A DNA stretch of 64,000 nucleotides from Methylobacterium sp. WSM2598 (lineage in GTDB: Bacteria > Pseudomonadota > Alphaproteobacteria > Rhizobiales > Beijerinckiaceae). Both the position numbers and the translations under genes were made by a program. The notes beneath the pieces are model-generated. The model saw only the letters and a program-made list of their open reading frames with translations. It was not told where the DNA came from and made no database searches. The stretch spans positions 305,781-369,780 of the forward strand of contig NZ_KB900609.1 in assembly GCF_000379105.1 (NCBI RefSeq), in the 5' to 3' direction. This document shows positions 35,181 to 43,657 of this stretch, in pieces. Position 1 is the first letter of the stretch. Each line of letters opens with the position of its first letter.

Positions 35181-35570
35181 ATGCAAAGCAGGGGATTGGT
35201 GGCGCTCTTTGCCTTGGCCTTTGGGGCTTGGCTCGGGCTCGGCGCGTTGGAGAAGGGCCGGATCGGCGTCGACACCGCCGAAGCCGCGGGGGGCTGCGGG
35301 ATCGGCTTCCATCGCGGGCCCTACGGCGTGTGCCGGCCAAATGTCTACGGAGGCTATTACGGCGGCCCCGGGTACTACGGCGGGGGCGCCGTGTATGGCT
35401 ACCGCGGCGGTGCCGTCTATGGTTATCGCGGCGGCGCCGTATACGGGCGGCGCGTCTATGGCGGCCGGGTCTATGGCGGTCGCGGCGTCTACGGGCGGCG
35501 TGTGGGCGGCTTCGCGGGCGGGCGCGGCTTCCACGGCGGAGGCTTCCGCGGCGGCCGGTTCCACCGGTAG
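35181..35570 (+). CDS. GCG_CRPN-type secreted glycine/tyrosine-rich protein
   Basis: 129 residues. N-terminal signal (LVALFALAFGAWLGLGALEK), then GCGIGFHRGPYGVCRPN, the GCG...CRPN prefix that introduces low-complexity repeats in many methylobacterial proteins. The remainder is Gly/Tyr/Arg repeats (GGAVYGYRGG twice; RRVYGGRVYGGRGVYGRR). It is likely exported and surface-associated. Repeats make its C-terminus prone to length change. Confidence 0.75.
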   Translation: MQSRGLVALFALAFGAWLGLGALEKGRIGVDTAEAAGGCGIGFHRGPYGVCRPNVYGGYYGGPGYYGGGAVYGYRGGAVYGYRGGAVYGRRVYGGRVYGGRGVYGRRVGGFAGGRGFHGGGFRGGRFHR

Positions 35571-36284
35571 CTGAAGCCGGTGAGCTGAACGTTAGCCCCA
35601 CCTCGACCTAACGCTGAGCGGCTCAAACGCAGACGGCTGAGGATCTGGCGCCATGGATGACTTCACCCTGGTCGCCGTGAAGGTGGAGGCGTGCGGCGAG
35701 AGCCACGAGCGGTTTGACTAGCACCTAACCGACACGTACGGCGTGATCCTCCGCGTCTCGCCGGAACCTACGTCTCAGACGAGGACGCTGGCGCCACCAG
35801 CCAAGCAGCGTTGAGAGGTCCGCTCGTACACCTAAAGCGGCCCCTCCGCTGCTGAATTGCGAAGGTCTGGTGATGGCGCATCTCTGCCGCTCATCGTTCA
35901 AGCGCGGCGCGGTTCGGTGTCCCGTAAAAGGCTGGGGGTGTAGGCGCACTTTGGCCTGCGCGCTCGCTGGTTGGCGAGCTACATAGATCCACAACCCCTG
36001 TAACCCCGGCAAGTGAGATGATCCGGCGGAAGGTGACTATGGAATCCCTGTCTGCGTAGCCGAGAGGGTCACAGGGAAGCTCTCTCCTCCAGGGCCACTC
36101 CGTCCATACACCGCCACGCTCACCCTGCCGACGTACCTCCCAACCTCCGCTCTCAGTGCTACCCCTTCCGCCTGCCTACCTACCTGTCGCACCGCTGACA
36201 TCGCCCGTCATCCCGGTGCCCGCAACTTCTCTCACGCCGCCCTGAACCTCCGGCTGTCCCTACTCGCAGCCCGAGGCCAGTCTG
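35571..36284. other. 714-bp gap without a convincing gene
   Basis: A 22-codon ORF at 35653-35721 (MDDFTLVAVKVEACGESHER then FD) exists but has no strong ribosome binding site. The longer frames on the minus strand look like chance. No repeats or RNA genes were recognised. Confidence 0.35.
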
Positions 36285-37598
36285 ATGGACCACTGCCCTT
36301 CGTCTGACGGCACTACCAATCTAGCATCAACCGTAGTTCAGCCACTCGTCCGCGCACCGCTCGTGCCCGAGCCACTCCTTCGTCAGCACGCCTGCTTCAT
36401 CCTCGGCGACACCCGCTTCCGCGCCGCCGCTCGCCTGCGCCAGTCAATCTGGCGCGAGGAGCAGGGCCTACCGGCCGGCCTTCATCGCCCCGGTGGCAGC
36501 CGCAACCTGCCCTGCGCCCCTCTGGGCTCCCTCCTTCAGCGGGCCGACGCTGCCCGCGGCCTGAACTTCCTCAGCCCCGCCGTCTACGCCTTCGTCAGCC
36601 GCACGCTCGTCCTCAGAGAAGAAGGAGCCCTCGTCCACTACGACCGGCTTCATCGGAATCTGCTCAGCTCCGAGGCGCTCACGTACAATCTGTTCGCCCC
36701 GCTGGCCCTCAACCTCGACCTCGCGACCGCCGTCTTCCGACAGCTCCTGCCGGACTTCGTCGATCGCGTCACTGCTATCCGCTTCGAAACCTCACCGGGT
36801 CGGCACGATCCCCGCTACTTGAACGACGCGTCTGCCTTCGACGCTGCGCTGACGGTGATCACGCCGGAAAAGGAGCGGGCCACAGTCTTCATCGAGGTGA
36901 AGTTTTCAGAGGGCTGCACCGGTCCAGCTGCCACGCACCGCCCTCGCTACGAGGAAGCCAGCCGCGAGGCCGCCCTTCATCACAACCCCGACGCGCCCGC
37001 ACTCCGCTCCACGATGCTGGAGCAGTTCTGGCGGCTTCATCTTCTCTCGAAGTTGGCTGTCCAACACGGCGTCACGCCGCGGGCGCACCTGCTGGTCCTC
37101 TACCCGCAGCGCAACCGCCGCGTCCGTACAGCCACCCGCCTCTACGCCGCCGAACTGACCGATCCAGCAGGTTCATCGCCCACCACCGTCGGCTACACCG
37201 CCCACACGCTGGAGACCTTCGTCGCCGCGCTGGCGCAGGCGGGCGGCGGTGCGGAAGCGGCCTACCTTCATCACCGCTACCTCGACCTGAGGCCCGTCCT
37301 TGACCTCGTCCTGGCCCAAGCCACCGCTCCGGACGATGAACCGCCTCCGGCTGCGCCTCTGCTCGCTCTGCCTGCGCCGACACCCAACGACGCTGCGGCC
37401 ACTTCATCCAGCATCGACAACACCGACCCGGCTCTCACGACTGCACCACGTCGCCGTTCTTCCCGGCGAGGGTCTCCACCCTCGGCCACAACGCGACAGA
37501 AGCGGCCGTCCATCGGCAAAGCCCCGAGCAGGGTCGGGCGGCGCAAGCTGGACTCGTCCGCCGAGGGGATCATACCAGCTGTTTCGGAGGTGCGCTGA
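36285..37598 (+). CDS. PD-(D/E)XK nuclease-like protein (PGN_0703 type)
   Basis: 437 residues. Residues of about 95-215 carry SSEALTYNLFAPLALNLDLA, then DASAFDAALTVITPEKERAT and VFIEVKFSEGCTGPA; D...E-V-K gives the PD-(D/E)XK core of PGN_0703-like restriction-type nucleases. The last 80 residues are low-complexity (Pro/Ala/Ser/Arg). It starts a three-gene operon with a one-base overlap to the DUF2958 gene. Likely a DNA-directed nuclease in phage or plasmid defence; no methyltransferase is adjacent. Confidence 0.72.
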   Translation: MDHCPSSDGTTNLASTVVQPLVRAPLVPEPLLRQHACFILGDTRFRAAARLRQSIWREEQGLPAGLHRPGGSRNLPCAPLGSLLQRADAARGLNFLSPAVYAFVSRTLVLREEGALVHYDRLHRNLLSSEALTYNLFAPLALNLDLATAVFRQLLPDFVDRVTAIRFETSPGRHDPRYLNDASAFDAALTVITPEKERATVFIEVKFSEGCTGPAATHRPRYEEASREAALHHNPDAPALRSTMLEQFWRLHLLSKLAVQHGVTPRAHLLVLYPQRNRRVRTATRLYAAELTDPAGSSPTTVGYTAHTLETFVAALAQAGGGAEAAYLHHRYLDLRPVLDLVLAQATAPDDEPPPAAPLLALPAPTPNDAAATSSSIDNTDPALTTAPRRRSSRRGSPPSATTRQKRPSIGKAPSRVGRRKLDSSAEGIIPAVSEVR

Positions 37599-37948
37599 TG
37601 GCCCAGCCGCTCCTCACGCTCTCTCAGCGGGAACAGCTTCTCGCCAATGGCCGCCGAACTGCTCGAGGCGAAGAGATCGATCCGCCTCCGGTGGTGAAGC
37701 TGTTCATGCCTGACGGCGCCGGCACCTGGCTCCTCACAGAGATGGATCCGGCCGAGCCAACGCGTGCCTTTGGCCTCTGCGACACCGGCCTCGGCTCGCC
37801 CGAACTCGGCTACGTCTGCCTGCTCGAACTCGCGGCCCTCCGGGGCAGCCTTCGTCTGCCTGTCGAACGTGACATCCACTTCCGCGCGAACCGCCCACTC
37901 TCGGCCTACGCTGCAGAGGCGCAGACTGCCGGGAGGATCACCGTATGA
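37598..37948 (+). CDS. DUF2958 protein
   Basis: 116 residues, clearly DUF2958: PPVVKLFMPDGAGTWLLTEM, GLCDTGLGSPELGYVCLLEL and VERDIHFRANRPLSAYAAEA. The family is common on alphaproteobacterial plasmids and integrative elements; its biochemical role is not known. Start and stop overlap those of both neighbours, so it is translationally coupled with the nuclease gene. Confidence 0.85.
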   Translation: MAQPLLTLSQREQLLANGRRTARGEEIDPPPVVKLFMPDGAGTWLLTEMDPAEPTRAFGLCDTGLGSPELGYVCLLELAALRGSLRLPVERDIHFRANRPLSAYAAEAQTAGRITV

Positions 37949-38193
37949 ACCAGATCCAGCTCTCCAAATCGCTCCCTGACGACCCCGACGACGCGCCCGT
38001 TCCGCATGTCACCTACGATCCCGATACCGGCCTGCCCTGGCCCGCCCCCATCACCCCAGAGCCGGAGTTCGTCACCCTCGCGCAGTTCCTGTTCGACGCC
38101 GCTGCCGACGCCACCGACGGGTGCCTCGTCGAGCCGGACGGCGTCTGCCGGCACGGCCACCCCTCCTGGCTCCTTCGCCTCGGCGTGATCTGA
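37945..38193 (+). CDS. Small acidic hypothetical protein, 82 aa
   Basis: Overlaps the DUF2958 stop by 4 bases (ATGA). Sequence is acidic and Pro-rich at the start (LPDDPDDAPVPHVTYDPDTG) and ends CLVEPDGVCRHGHPSWLLRL with Cys/His residues that might bind metal. Third gene of the nuclease operon. No family recognised. Confidence 0.6.
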   Translation: MNQIQLSKSLPDDPDDAPVPHVTYDPDTGLPWPAPITPEPEFVTLAQFLFDAAADATDGCLVEPDGVCRHGHPSWLLRLGVI

Positions 38194-38202
38194 CGTGACC
38201 GG

Positions 38203-38225
38203 AAAGGCCCGTCCGCGGGCTTTGT
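38203..38225 (+). terminator. Terminator after the nuclease operon
   Basis: AAAGGCCCG and CGCGGGCTTT form a GC stem with flanking A/T pairs and a short T stretch, ten bases after the stop of the 82-aa gene. It separates this operon from the TIR operon. Confidence 0.6.
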
Positions 38226-38420
38226 TCGCGCCTAAAAAAGCCGCCTTCTTCTCAATGGCTTAGACGCAGATGTGCAGGGTTCCATTCCGTTTCTTCGCTC
38301 CCTCGCTCCGTTTGCGCGCCTACTCCAGAGGCTAGCCGTTACAACGGCCAGGGGCTTCCGAGGAAGGCTGACTCGTCGCTGTCCCGCTGCTAGAAGCGCT
38401 GCCATATACGGAGGAGCGGC

Positions 38421-38909
38421 ATGGCCCGTAGGGTGTTCTTCAGCTTCCACTACGACCGCGATGTTCGGCGCATCGTGCAGGTACGCAACTCTTGGGTCGT
38501 CCGTCCGGGTGGTGAGGCACAGCCGTTCTACGACAAAGCGGAGTTTGAGGAGGCGAAGCGGCGTGCCGGCGGCATCGCGAACTGGATCGAGGAGCAGCTC
38601 AAGGGAACGTCGGTCACCGTGGTCCTATTTGGGGCGGAGACCTATAAGCGCCCCTGGGTGCTGCATGAGATCAAGAGAAGCCATGAACTCGGTAAAGGTC
38701 TCCTAGCCATCGATATCCATAACGTGAAGGATCCGCAGCTGGGAACTGACTTCCAAGGAGAAAACCCTCTTGGTTACGTCACTGTAAAGCAGGGCGGCCG
38801 TGACGTTCCTCTATCAAGCCTCCACAAAAGCTACGACTGGGTTCGTGACAACGGCTACGCTAACATGCCGGTGTGGATCGAGAATGCTGCGAAAGCGGCT
38901 GGACGGTGA
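38421..38909 (+). CDS. TIR-like protein of the DUF1863/ThsB type
   Basis: 162 residues with a strong ribosome binding site (GGAGG, six bases before ATG). The start RRVFFSFHYDRDVRRIVQVR and KGTSVTVVLFGAETYKRPWV LHEIKRS segment (interrupted here only for length) match the MTH538/DUF1863 TIR-like fold, the family of Thoeris ThsB. In Thoeris, ThsB senses infection and makes a cyclic ADP-ribose-type signal from NAD. Glu83, in the WVLHE segment, is at the place of the conserved TIR catalytic Glu. It is the first gene of a tight three-gene operon with a second TIR and a SLOG protein. Confidence 0.85.
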   Translation: MARRVFFSFHYDRDVRRIVQVRNSWVVRPGGEAQPFYDKAEFEEAKRRAGGIANWIEEQLKGTSVTVVLFGAETYKRPWVLHEIKRSHELGKGLLAIDIHNVKDPQLGTDFQGENPLGYVTVKQGGRDVPLSSLHKSYDWVRDNGYANMPVWIENAAKAAGR

Positions 38910-38915
38910 CATCCC

Positions 38916-40076
38916 GTGGCAATCTATGAACTGGCCGTTCTAGGAGCGGCCACCCCGGACGAACGCAGCTGCCTCATCAACACGCTTGGGCAGATGGTAG
39001 CGGACTTCGGGCTCGCGTCGGGCACGGAGTTGATGATCCATGACGCTGACACCGTAGCCGATCGCGACAAGCATGCTGCCTTCGCCGCCGTCTACTTCGG
39101 CGGCGCGGGCCACCCAGACCGCGAAGCCGCGCACGCACTACTACTCAAGAGTGCGCCAGTTATACCAACTGTTGCGACGAACGAAGATTTTAGCGTCGCG
39201 ATACCCGATTTCTTGCAGGCAGCAAACGGTCTGCGCCGCCGCGCCGACGACCCAGAGATGACGGAACTCGCGGCAGCGCTGCTCGAATGCGTGGGGCTAC
39301 TGCGGCGTCAACGTCGCGTATTCATCAGCTATCGCAGGGTGGAGTCTCGGGCTGCCGCGCTACAGCTCCATGATTCACTCTCGGCGCGCGGCTTCGATGT
39401 TTTCCTCGATACTCACGATATCCGCCCAGGCGACCCATTCCAAGATGTTCTCTGGCATCGACTCGTCGACTCCGACGTAATGGTAATGCTCGATACACCA
39501 TCGTACTTCGACAGTCGTTGGACCCGCCAGGAGATCGGTCGCGCACGCGCCAAGGACATTCAGGTGCTGCGCGTCATCTGGCCTGAGCACACGCCGAGCA
39601 AGCTAACGGACCTCGCCGAGACAATTTACCTGGAGTCTGCGGATCTAGCGGGGCCGGACGGTCCAATCACGGCCGACAAGGCGGAAGCCATCGTTCTCGG
39701 GGTGGAAAAGCTGAGGAGCCGAAGCATCGCCGCCCGTTACATGTCGATCACAGGGAAGCTGCGAGCTGACATCGAGAAGATCGGCGCCGCGGTCGAAGGC
39801 ATCGGCGCACACCGAGCCATCGCTGTCCGACTCCTGAATGACAAAAAGGTTTGGGCCTATCCAGTCGTCGGCGTTCCCACAGCCGAGGTTCTGAACGACG
39901 TAGCGGAAAAGGCTCGGCGAGCTGATCAAGCCGAAATCCCTGTGCTGGTCTACGATCACGTCGGAATTCGAGATGCCTGGAGTGCCCATCTGAAGTGGCT
40001 GGATGAGAACATTCAGGCCGTTCGAGCCATAAAGGTATCGGAAGCTGGTTGGGCACTCGCCGCGTGGGAGGGCTAA
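38916..40076 (+). CDS. TIR-domain protein with additional N- and C-terminal domains
   Basis: 386 residues from a GTG six bases after the previous stop. Residues 1-130 form an alpha/beta domain of unknown identity (ELAVLGAATPDERSCLINTL; AFAAVYFGGAGHPDREAAHA). Residues of about 134-260 are a TIR domain: RRVFISYRRVESRAAALQLH, GFDVFLDTHDIRPGDPFQDV, DSDVMVMLDTPSYFDSRWTR and QEIGRARAK, with Glu206 at the NADase position. About 125 further residues (ARYMSITGKLRADIEKIGAA; AEIPVLVYDHVGIRDAWSAH) are not recognised. It may be an effector NADase or a second signal maker. Confidence 0.85.
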   Translation: MAIYELAVLGAATPDERSCLINTLGQMVADFGLASGTELMIHDADTVADRDKHAAFAAVYFGGAGHPDREAAHALLLKSAPVIPTVATNEDFSVAIPDFLQAANGLRRRADDPEMTELAAALLECVGLLRRQRRVFISYRRVESRAAALQLHDSLSARGFDVFLDTHDIRPGDPFQDVLWHRLVDSDVMVMLDTPSYFDSRWTRQEIGRARAKDIQVLRVIWPEHTPSKLTDLAETIYLESADLAGPDGPITADKAEAIVLGVEKLRSRSIAARYMSITGKLRADIEKIGAAVEGIGAHRAIAVRLLNDKKVWAYPVVGVPTAEVLNDVAEKARRADQAEIPVLVYDHVGIRDAWSAHLKWLDENIQAVRAIKVSEAGWALAAWEG

Positions 40077-40078
40077 TC

Positions 40079-40735
40079 ATGGGGGAGGCAATCTTCCTGT
40101 CGGCAGGAGTACCTGACCCGAAAAGGGGGGCGGAGTATGCCACGACAGCTGATACGGTCGCGATTACTGCAGCGGTTTCCGCGCTGGTACATGTGACCCT
40201 CGGCCGTCGTCCCCTAGTGTGGGGCGGTCATCCCGCTATAACTCCAATGATCTGCGTAGTAGCTGAAGAGATAGGAGTCGACTATAGCCGGTGGGTTCAG
40301 CTCTACCAATCGCGCTTCTTTCAAGACGAGTTCCCTGAAGACAACGCACGATTCCAGAACGTGACATACGTTGACGAGGTACAAGGGAACCGGGAGCAAA
40401 GTCTACGCGCTATGCGCGAAAAAATGTTCACTGATCACAAGTTCAAGGCAGCCGTATTCATCGGCGGCATGGGTGGGATCGTCGACGAGTTTGATCTTTT
40501 CAGTCGGCTCCAGCGGAACGCTGCGGTCGTACCTGTAGTTTCGACTGGAGGGGCTGCGCTGAAGCTCGCGGAGCGCCTCGGGACTGTCGCTACCGATCTA
40601 AAGGACGACCTAGACTATGTGGCACTCTTCCATCGTCATCTCGGCATCTCGGTGAGAGAGGAACGATTCCGCCGCCCTGAAGACCAACCCCAGGACGTCG
40701 AGAAACGCTACTGGCGCCCATCAGCTACGCCGTAA
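40079..40735 (+). CDS. SLOG-family nucleotide-sensor-like protein
   Basis: 218 residues, starting at an ATG with GGGAGGG upstream and two bases after the previous stop. Rossmann-like SLOG features: IFLSAGVPDPKRG, RRPLVWGGHPAITPMI, KAAVFIGGMGGIVDEFDLFS and VVPVVSTGGAALKLAERLG, the GG-rich loops expected to bind a nucleotide ligand. In type I Thoeris the SLOG domain of ThsA binds the TIR-made signal. Here a stand-alone SLOG protein is encoded with two TIR proteins and no SIR2 domain is present. Confidence 0.75.
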   Translation: MGEAIFLSAGVPDPKRGAEYATTADTVAITAAVSALVHVTLGRRPLVWGGHPAITPMICVVAEEIGVDYSRWVQLYQSRFFQDEFPEDNARFQNVTYVDEVQGNREQSLRAMREKMFTDHKFKAAVFIGGMGGIVDEFDLFSRLQRNAAVVPVVSTGGAALKLAERLGTVATDLKDDLDYVALFHRHLGISVREERFRRPEDQPQDVEKRYWRPSATP

Positions 40736-40781
40736 CCCCGCGCTAGCCGACTGTCATCGAACTCGCCGCCGCGCCGCTCCT

Positions 40782-41624
40782 TTAGTCGCGCATTCCGCTT
40801 CCCGACGGGTCCGATGCGCAAGTTGTGAAACCGACGTCGATCCTCGACAGGATGCGTTCGATGGTTAGGTACCTGACGCGACCGCCTCCACCCCGCTGGA
40901 TAAGGCCGTCGAGGAGCAGGACCGGTTCGACAAGACCATGCTCCGGCCTGATCGCGAAGACGGCCCCGCCGCTCGAACCGTTCAGAGGCTCGCCGTCCGG
41001 GGGATAGTCGACGATCCCCGTCGAGTGTGCAGTGCGATGCGATATCGTGCCGGTCTGCGCGACAGGTTCGGTTCGCTGACCCCCTCGCTCCATGAGCAGT
41101 TCCTGGCGGTGTAGCGGATAGCCGCCGCAGACCGCGTCGTCTCCAACCTGTCCGCGATCCGCCGTGCATACGGGAAAGAAGTGCGACGCCGCGAAGTCAT
41201 CGAGCATCGATGGTTCGACGACTGCAATCAGGAAATCGTTCTCGTCTTCCTGATCCTCTTCGAAGGGAGCCAAGAGACCGTTCAAGGGAATGCTGACGGT
41301 ATCTCGGCCGTCACTCAGCATGACAAACGCGAGATCCATGTTCCGCTGCAGGTCCTCGGGTGTCCTACGGGCAGGTTCGGCGATCTGGTGGCGCGTGAAG
41401 AGGACGAATGGCCATCCGCGGTAGGAGATCAGCGTGCAGCTGCCCTGCAGACCGATGATGAGGTTACGGTCGCGGCGTCCGCTGCCCGCGTCGACCTCGA
41501 TCATGGGCATGCCGTAGTGCTCGTCGCCGGGAAGGCCGAATCCAAGAGGGCGGATGCAGCGGCCGGCGAGATCAAAGGCAGCTCTGTCGGCGACGAGCGC
41601 CATTCGACGATACTCCGCCGTCAC
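40782..41624 (-). CDS. Trypsin-like serine protease
   Basis: 280 residues from a GTG with GAGGA upstream. Catalytic triad by pattern: His79 in PFVLFTRHQIA, Asp97 in NMDLAFVML and Ser218 in EPLNGSSGGAVFAI (GxSGG). There is no signal peptide, so it would act in the cytosol, unlike secreted trypsins. It converges on the SLOG gene with only 46 bases between stops. Trypsin-like proteases act as effectors in several bacterial conflict systems, so a link to the TIR operon is attractive but not shown. Confidence 0.75.
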   Translation of the reverse strand: MTAEYRRMALVADRAAFDLAGRCIRPLGFGLPGDEHYGMPMIEVDAGSGRRDRNLIIGLQGSCTLISYRGWPFVLFTRHQIAEPARRTPEDLQRNMDLAFVMLSDGRDTVSIPLNGLLAPFEEDQEDENDFLIAVVEPSMLDDFAASHFFPVCTADRGQVGDDAVCGGYPLHRQELLMERGGQRTEPVAQTGTISHRTAHSTGIVDYPPDGEPLNGSSGGAVFAIRPEHGLVEPVLLLDGLIQRGGGGRVRYLTIERILSRIDVGFTTCASDPSGSGMRD

Positions 41625-41739
41625 TTTTCCTCGGAGAGCGGACCGGCTACAGCCCAGCCCCGCAGGATGTCCATGCCCAGACCCCTAGAGGCTAGGCCAA
41701 CCGTCGCACGAACCGTGATAGACAGCATCGCTCCGATCA

Positions 41740-43380
41740 TCAGAGCAAAATCCGGGGCAGCCGCGAAATCGCGTCAACGCGGGCCTTCAGCGAGACGCTT
41801 CCATAACGGCCACCGACATTCCTCGGCGCCCAGCCACACAGAGCGTCTATGACGCCCTCTGACACGCCTGCCTCGATCGCCACCGAGCGGAAGCGGTGCC
41901 GCCAACCGTGATTCGGGCTCACCCCCGGATCGCTGACCTGCTCGCGTGCGAACTCCGCCAGCCGGTTCTTCACGCCCTGCAGAGGCCCCGCCACGCCGCC
42001 CTTCGCGTCAGGTACGAGGAACAGTCGCTCCTCCCGCACGCTCTCCACGAAGCGCACGAATCCAAGCTCCACGAGCTGAGGATGGACGGGAACCTCGCGT
42101 GCCTGCTTCGTCTTCACGGTGCCGGCCTCGGGCGTAATCGTCAGCACCCATGTGCCCCCGGGATGCCCAGCTACCTCCACGCGACGCACGTCCTGCCGGC
42201 GCAACTGAACGATCTCGCCTGCCCGAGCGCCGGTGAAAGCCAGCAACCATGGCACCCACCGTTTGGCAGCATACGTCTGAGCCAACTCGCCGCCCCGCTG
42301 GAAGTGCAGCGCGGCCCGCAAGATCGTAGTCGCTTCCTCCTCCGTGAATGACGGATCACGCGTGCGCACTCGTGCTCCAGACTGGACCGTCACGCCCGCA
42401 GCAGGGTTGTCCGCTAGCAGCCGATTCGCCACCGCCCAGCCGAACACGGACTTCAGGCCAGCAAGATCGCTGTTCTTCACCGTACGTGGCGAGATCGGCT
42501 TCCCGTTGCGCCCGACGCTCGCCAGCCTGTGGTCCTTAAACGCGATCACATGCTCAGAGGTGACCCGCGTAGCGTCGTCGTGCTTCAGGAAGTTCACCAA
42601 ACTTCTAAACGTGTTCGTGTACGACTCACGGGTGGAGGGCGATTTGCCTGCCTTCTCCGCCTCCAGCCACCACTTCTCTACAAGACCGCTCAACGTCACG
42701 AACCCCGCATTTCTGTTGGGAGCCTGATTCGCGTGCGGTGGTGCGGCCACCTTCGCTGCCGCTTCTATCGACCGACGCGCCGGCAAGGAGGCCGGCAGCG
42801 AATATCCGTTGGGCCATTCACCTCGCGCCATCTGCTGGAGGCTGAGGCTCGCCCTCTGGACTGCCGCACCAATCGCCCTTGCCAACTTCGTGCGGGTATC
42901 TTCGTCAGCGAGCAGGCCGCGCACCTGTAGCTCGTGGTCAGCGGCCTCACGACACCACTGCTCCAGAACCATCAGGCGGCCAATCTCTGGAGGGTCGCAG
43001 AAGGCCTCTACCGCCGGACGTGAGATGTCGAGAGGCGGCCGCGTGAAGACCCGTTTGCCCAGCTCGACCGGCCAAAAGGTTTGGGTGCTTGGCTCGTCGG
43101 CATGCCGGGCCAGCCAAGAGTCATGCACAGTGGTCGCGATCTCATGCGCCTCGCGCTCGCTCAACTTCTGCGGCCCCTTCCGCAAGGCCGCCCAGCGCGC
43201 TTCGAGTTTGACCAGCTCCTCAGCGTAGCGCCGCTTTGCCTCGGCAGGATCCTTCGTCTGAAGGCTGAGGGTGACTTCCTTCCGACCGACGACCGACACG
43301 AGGTCGGCAGGTACCCGCTTACGCAGCCAGTACGTCTGCGTGCGCGGATGCAGCTGAGGTCGGGACATCGACAGGACCAT
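41740..43380 (-). CDS. int: Tyrosine recombinase (integrase) of the element
   Basis: 546 residues. N-terminal domain typical of DUF6538-type phage integrases (HPRTQTYWLRKRVPADLVSV; TKDPAEAKRRYAEELVKLEA), SAM-like core-binding domain (GKSPSTRESYTNTFRSLVNF), and a catalytic domain with LLAFTGARAGEIVQLRRQDV (Arg), SPNHGWRHRFRSVAIEAGVS (His-x-x-Arg) and NVGGRYGSVSL (Tyr nucleophile). It lies 88 bases from the tRNA-Phe gene. The ATG at 43380 was preferred over a start eight codons upstream; another lies four codons downstream. Confidence 0.93.
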   Translation of the reverse strand: MVLSMSRPQLHPRTQTYWLRKRVPADLVSVVGRKEVTLSLQTKDPAEAKRRYAEELVKLEARWAALRKGPQKLSEREAHEIATTVHDSWLARHADEPSTQTFWPVELGKRVFTRPPLDISRPAVEAFCDPPEIGRLMVLEQWCREAADHELQVRGLLADEDTRTKLARAIGAAVQRASLSLQQMARGEWPNGYSLPASLPARRSIEAAAKVAAPPHANQAPNRNAGFVTLSGLVEKWWLEAEKAGKSPSTRESYTNTFRSLVNFLKHDDATRVTSEHVIAFKDHRLASVGRNGKPISPRTVKNSDLAGLKSVFGWAVANRLLADNPAAGVTVQSGARVRTRDPSFTEEEATTILRAALHFQRGGELAQTYAAKRWVPWLLAFTGARAGEIVQLRRQDVRRVEVAGHPGGTWVLTITPEAGTVKTKQAREVPVHPQLVELGFVRFVESVREERLFLVPDAKGGVAGPLQGVKNRLAEFAREQVSDPGVSPNHGWRHRFRSVAIEAGVSEGVIDALCGWAPRNVGGRYGSVSLKARVDAISRLPRILL

Positions 43381-43468
43381 GTGTGTAGTACCGCGGTGTA
43401 GCACGCGGAACCGCCTAACTACATGATCTGGCTGAAGTTCTTTGGGGATCAGAGCCTTAAAAGGCTGA

Positions 43469-43485
43469 TGGTGCCCAGGGGCGGA
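43469..43485. repeat. attR: tRNA-Phe 3' end copy of the att core
   Basis: Same 17 bases as 10325-10341. It forms the CCA end and part of the acceptor and T-arm of the tRNA, so the tRNA stays whole after integration. Confidence 0.85.
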
Positions 43486-43544
43486 ATCGAACCACCGACA
43501 CTGCGATTTTCAGTCGCATGCTCTACCAACTGAGCTACCTGGGC
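43469..43544 (-). tRNA. tRNA-Phe (GAA anticodon)
   Basis: A 76-base cloverleaf. Acceptor stem GCCCAGG pairs with CCTGGGC, the CCA end is encoded, the D-arm reads AGCTCAGTTGGTAGAGC, the anticodon loop is CTGAAAA with GAA, and the T-arm contains GGTTCGATTCC. It is the integration target of the element to its left. Confidence 0.97.
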
Positions 43545-43619
43545 GCGCCGGGCTGCGGGGCAGCGGCGATGGCGGGGGTATAGTCAGGCGAAGGCCGCCT
43601 GTCCAGCCGTCTCGTGCGG

Positions 43620-43651
43620 GTTCTTCGGCGATTTCGAAGCCGCCGAAGAAC
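43620..43651 (-). terminator. Hairpin downstream of the DEAD-box gene
   Basis: GTTCTTCGGCG and CGCCGAAGAAC form a perfect 11-bp stem with a 10-base loop, six bases beyond the helicase stop. Confidence 0.65.
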
Positions 43652-43657
43652 GGGGTC

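Noticed and set aside
35725..36012. 95-codon minus-strand frame
   Set aside because: No RBS, no domain and Arg-rich composition.
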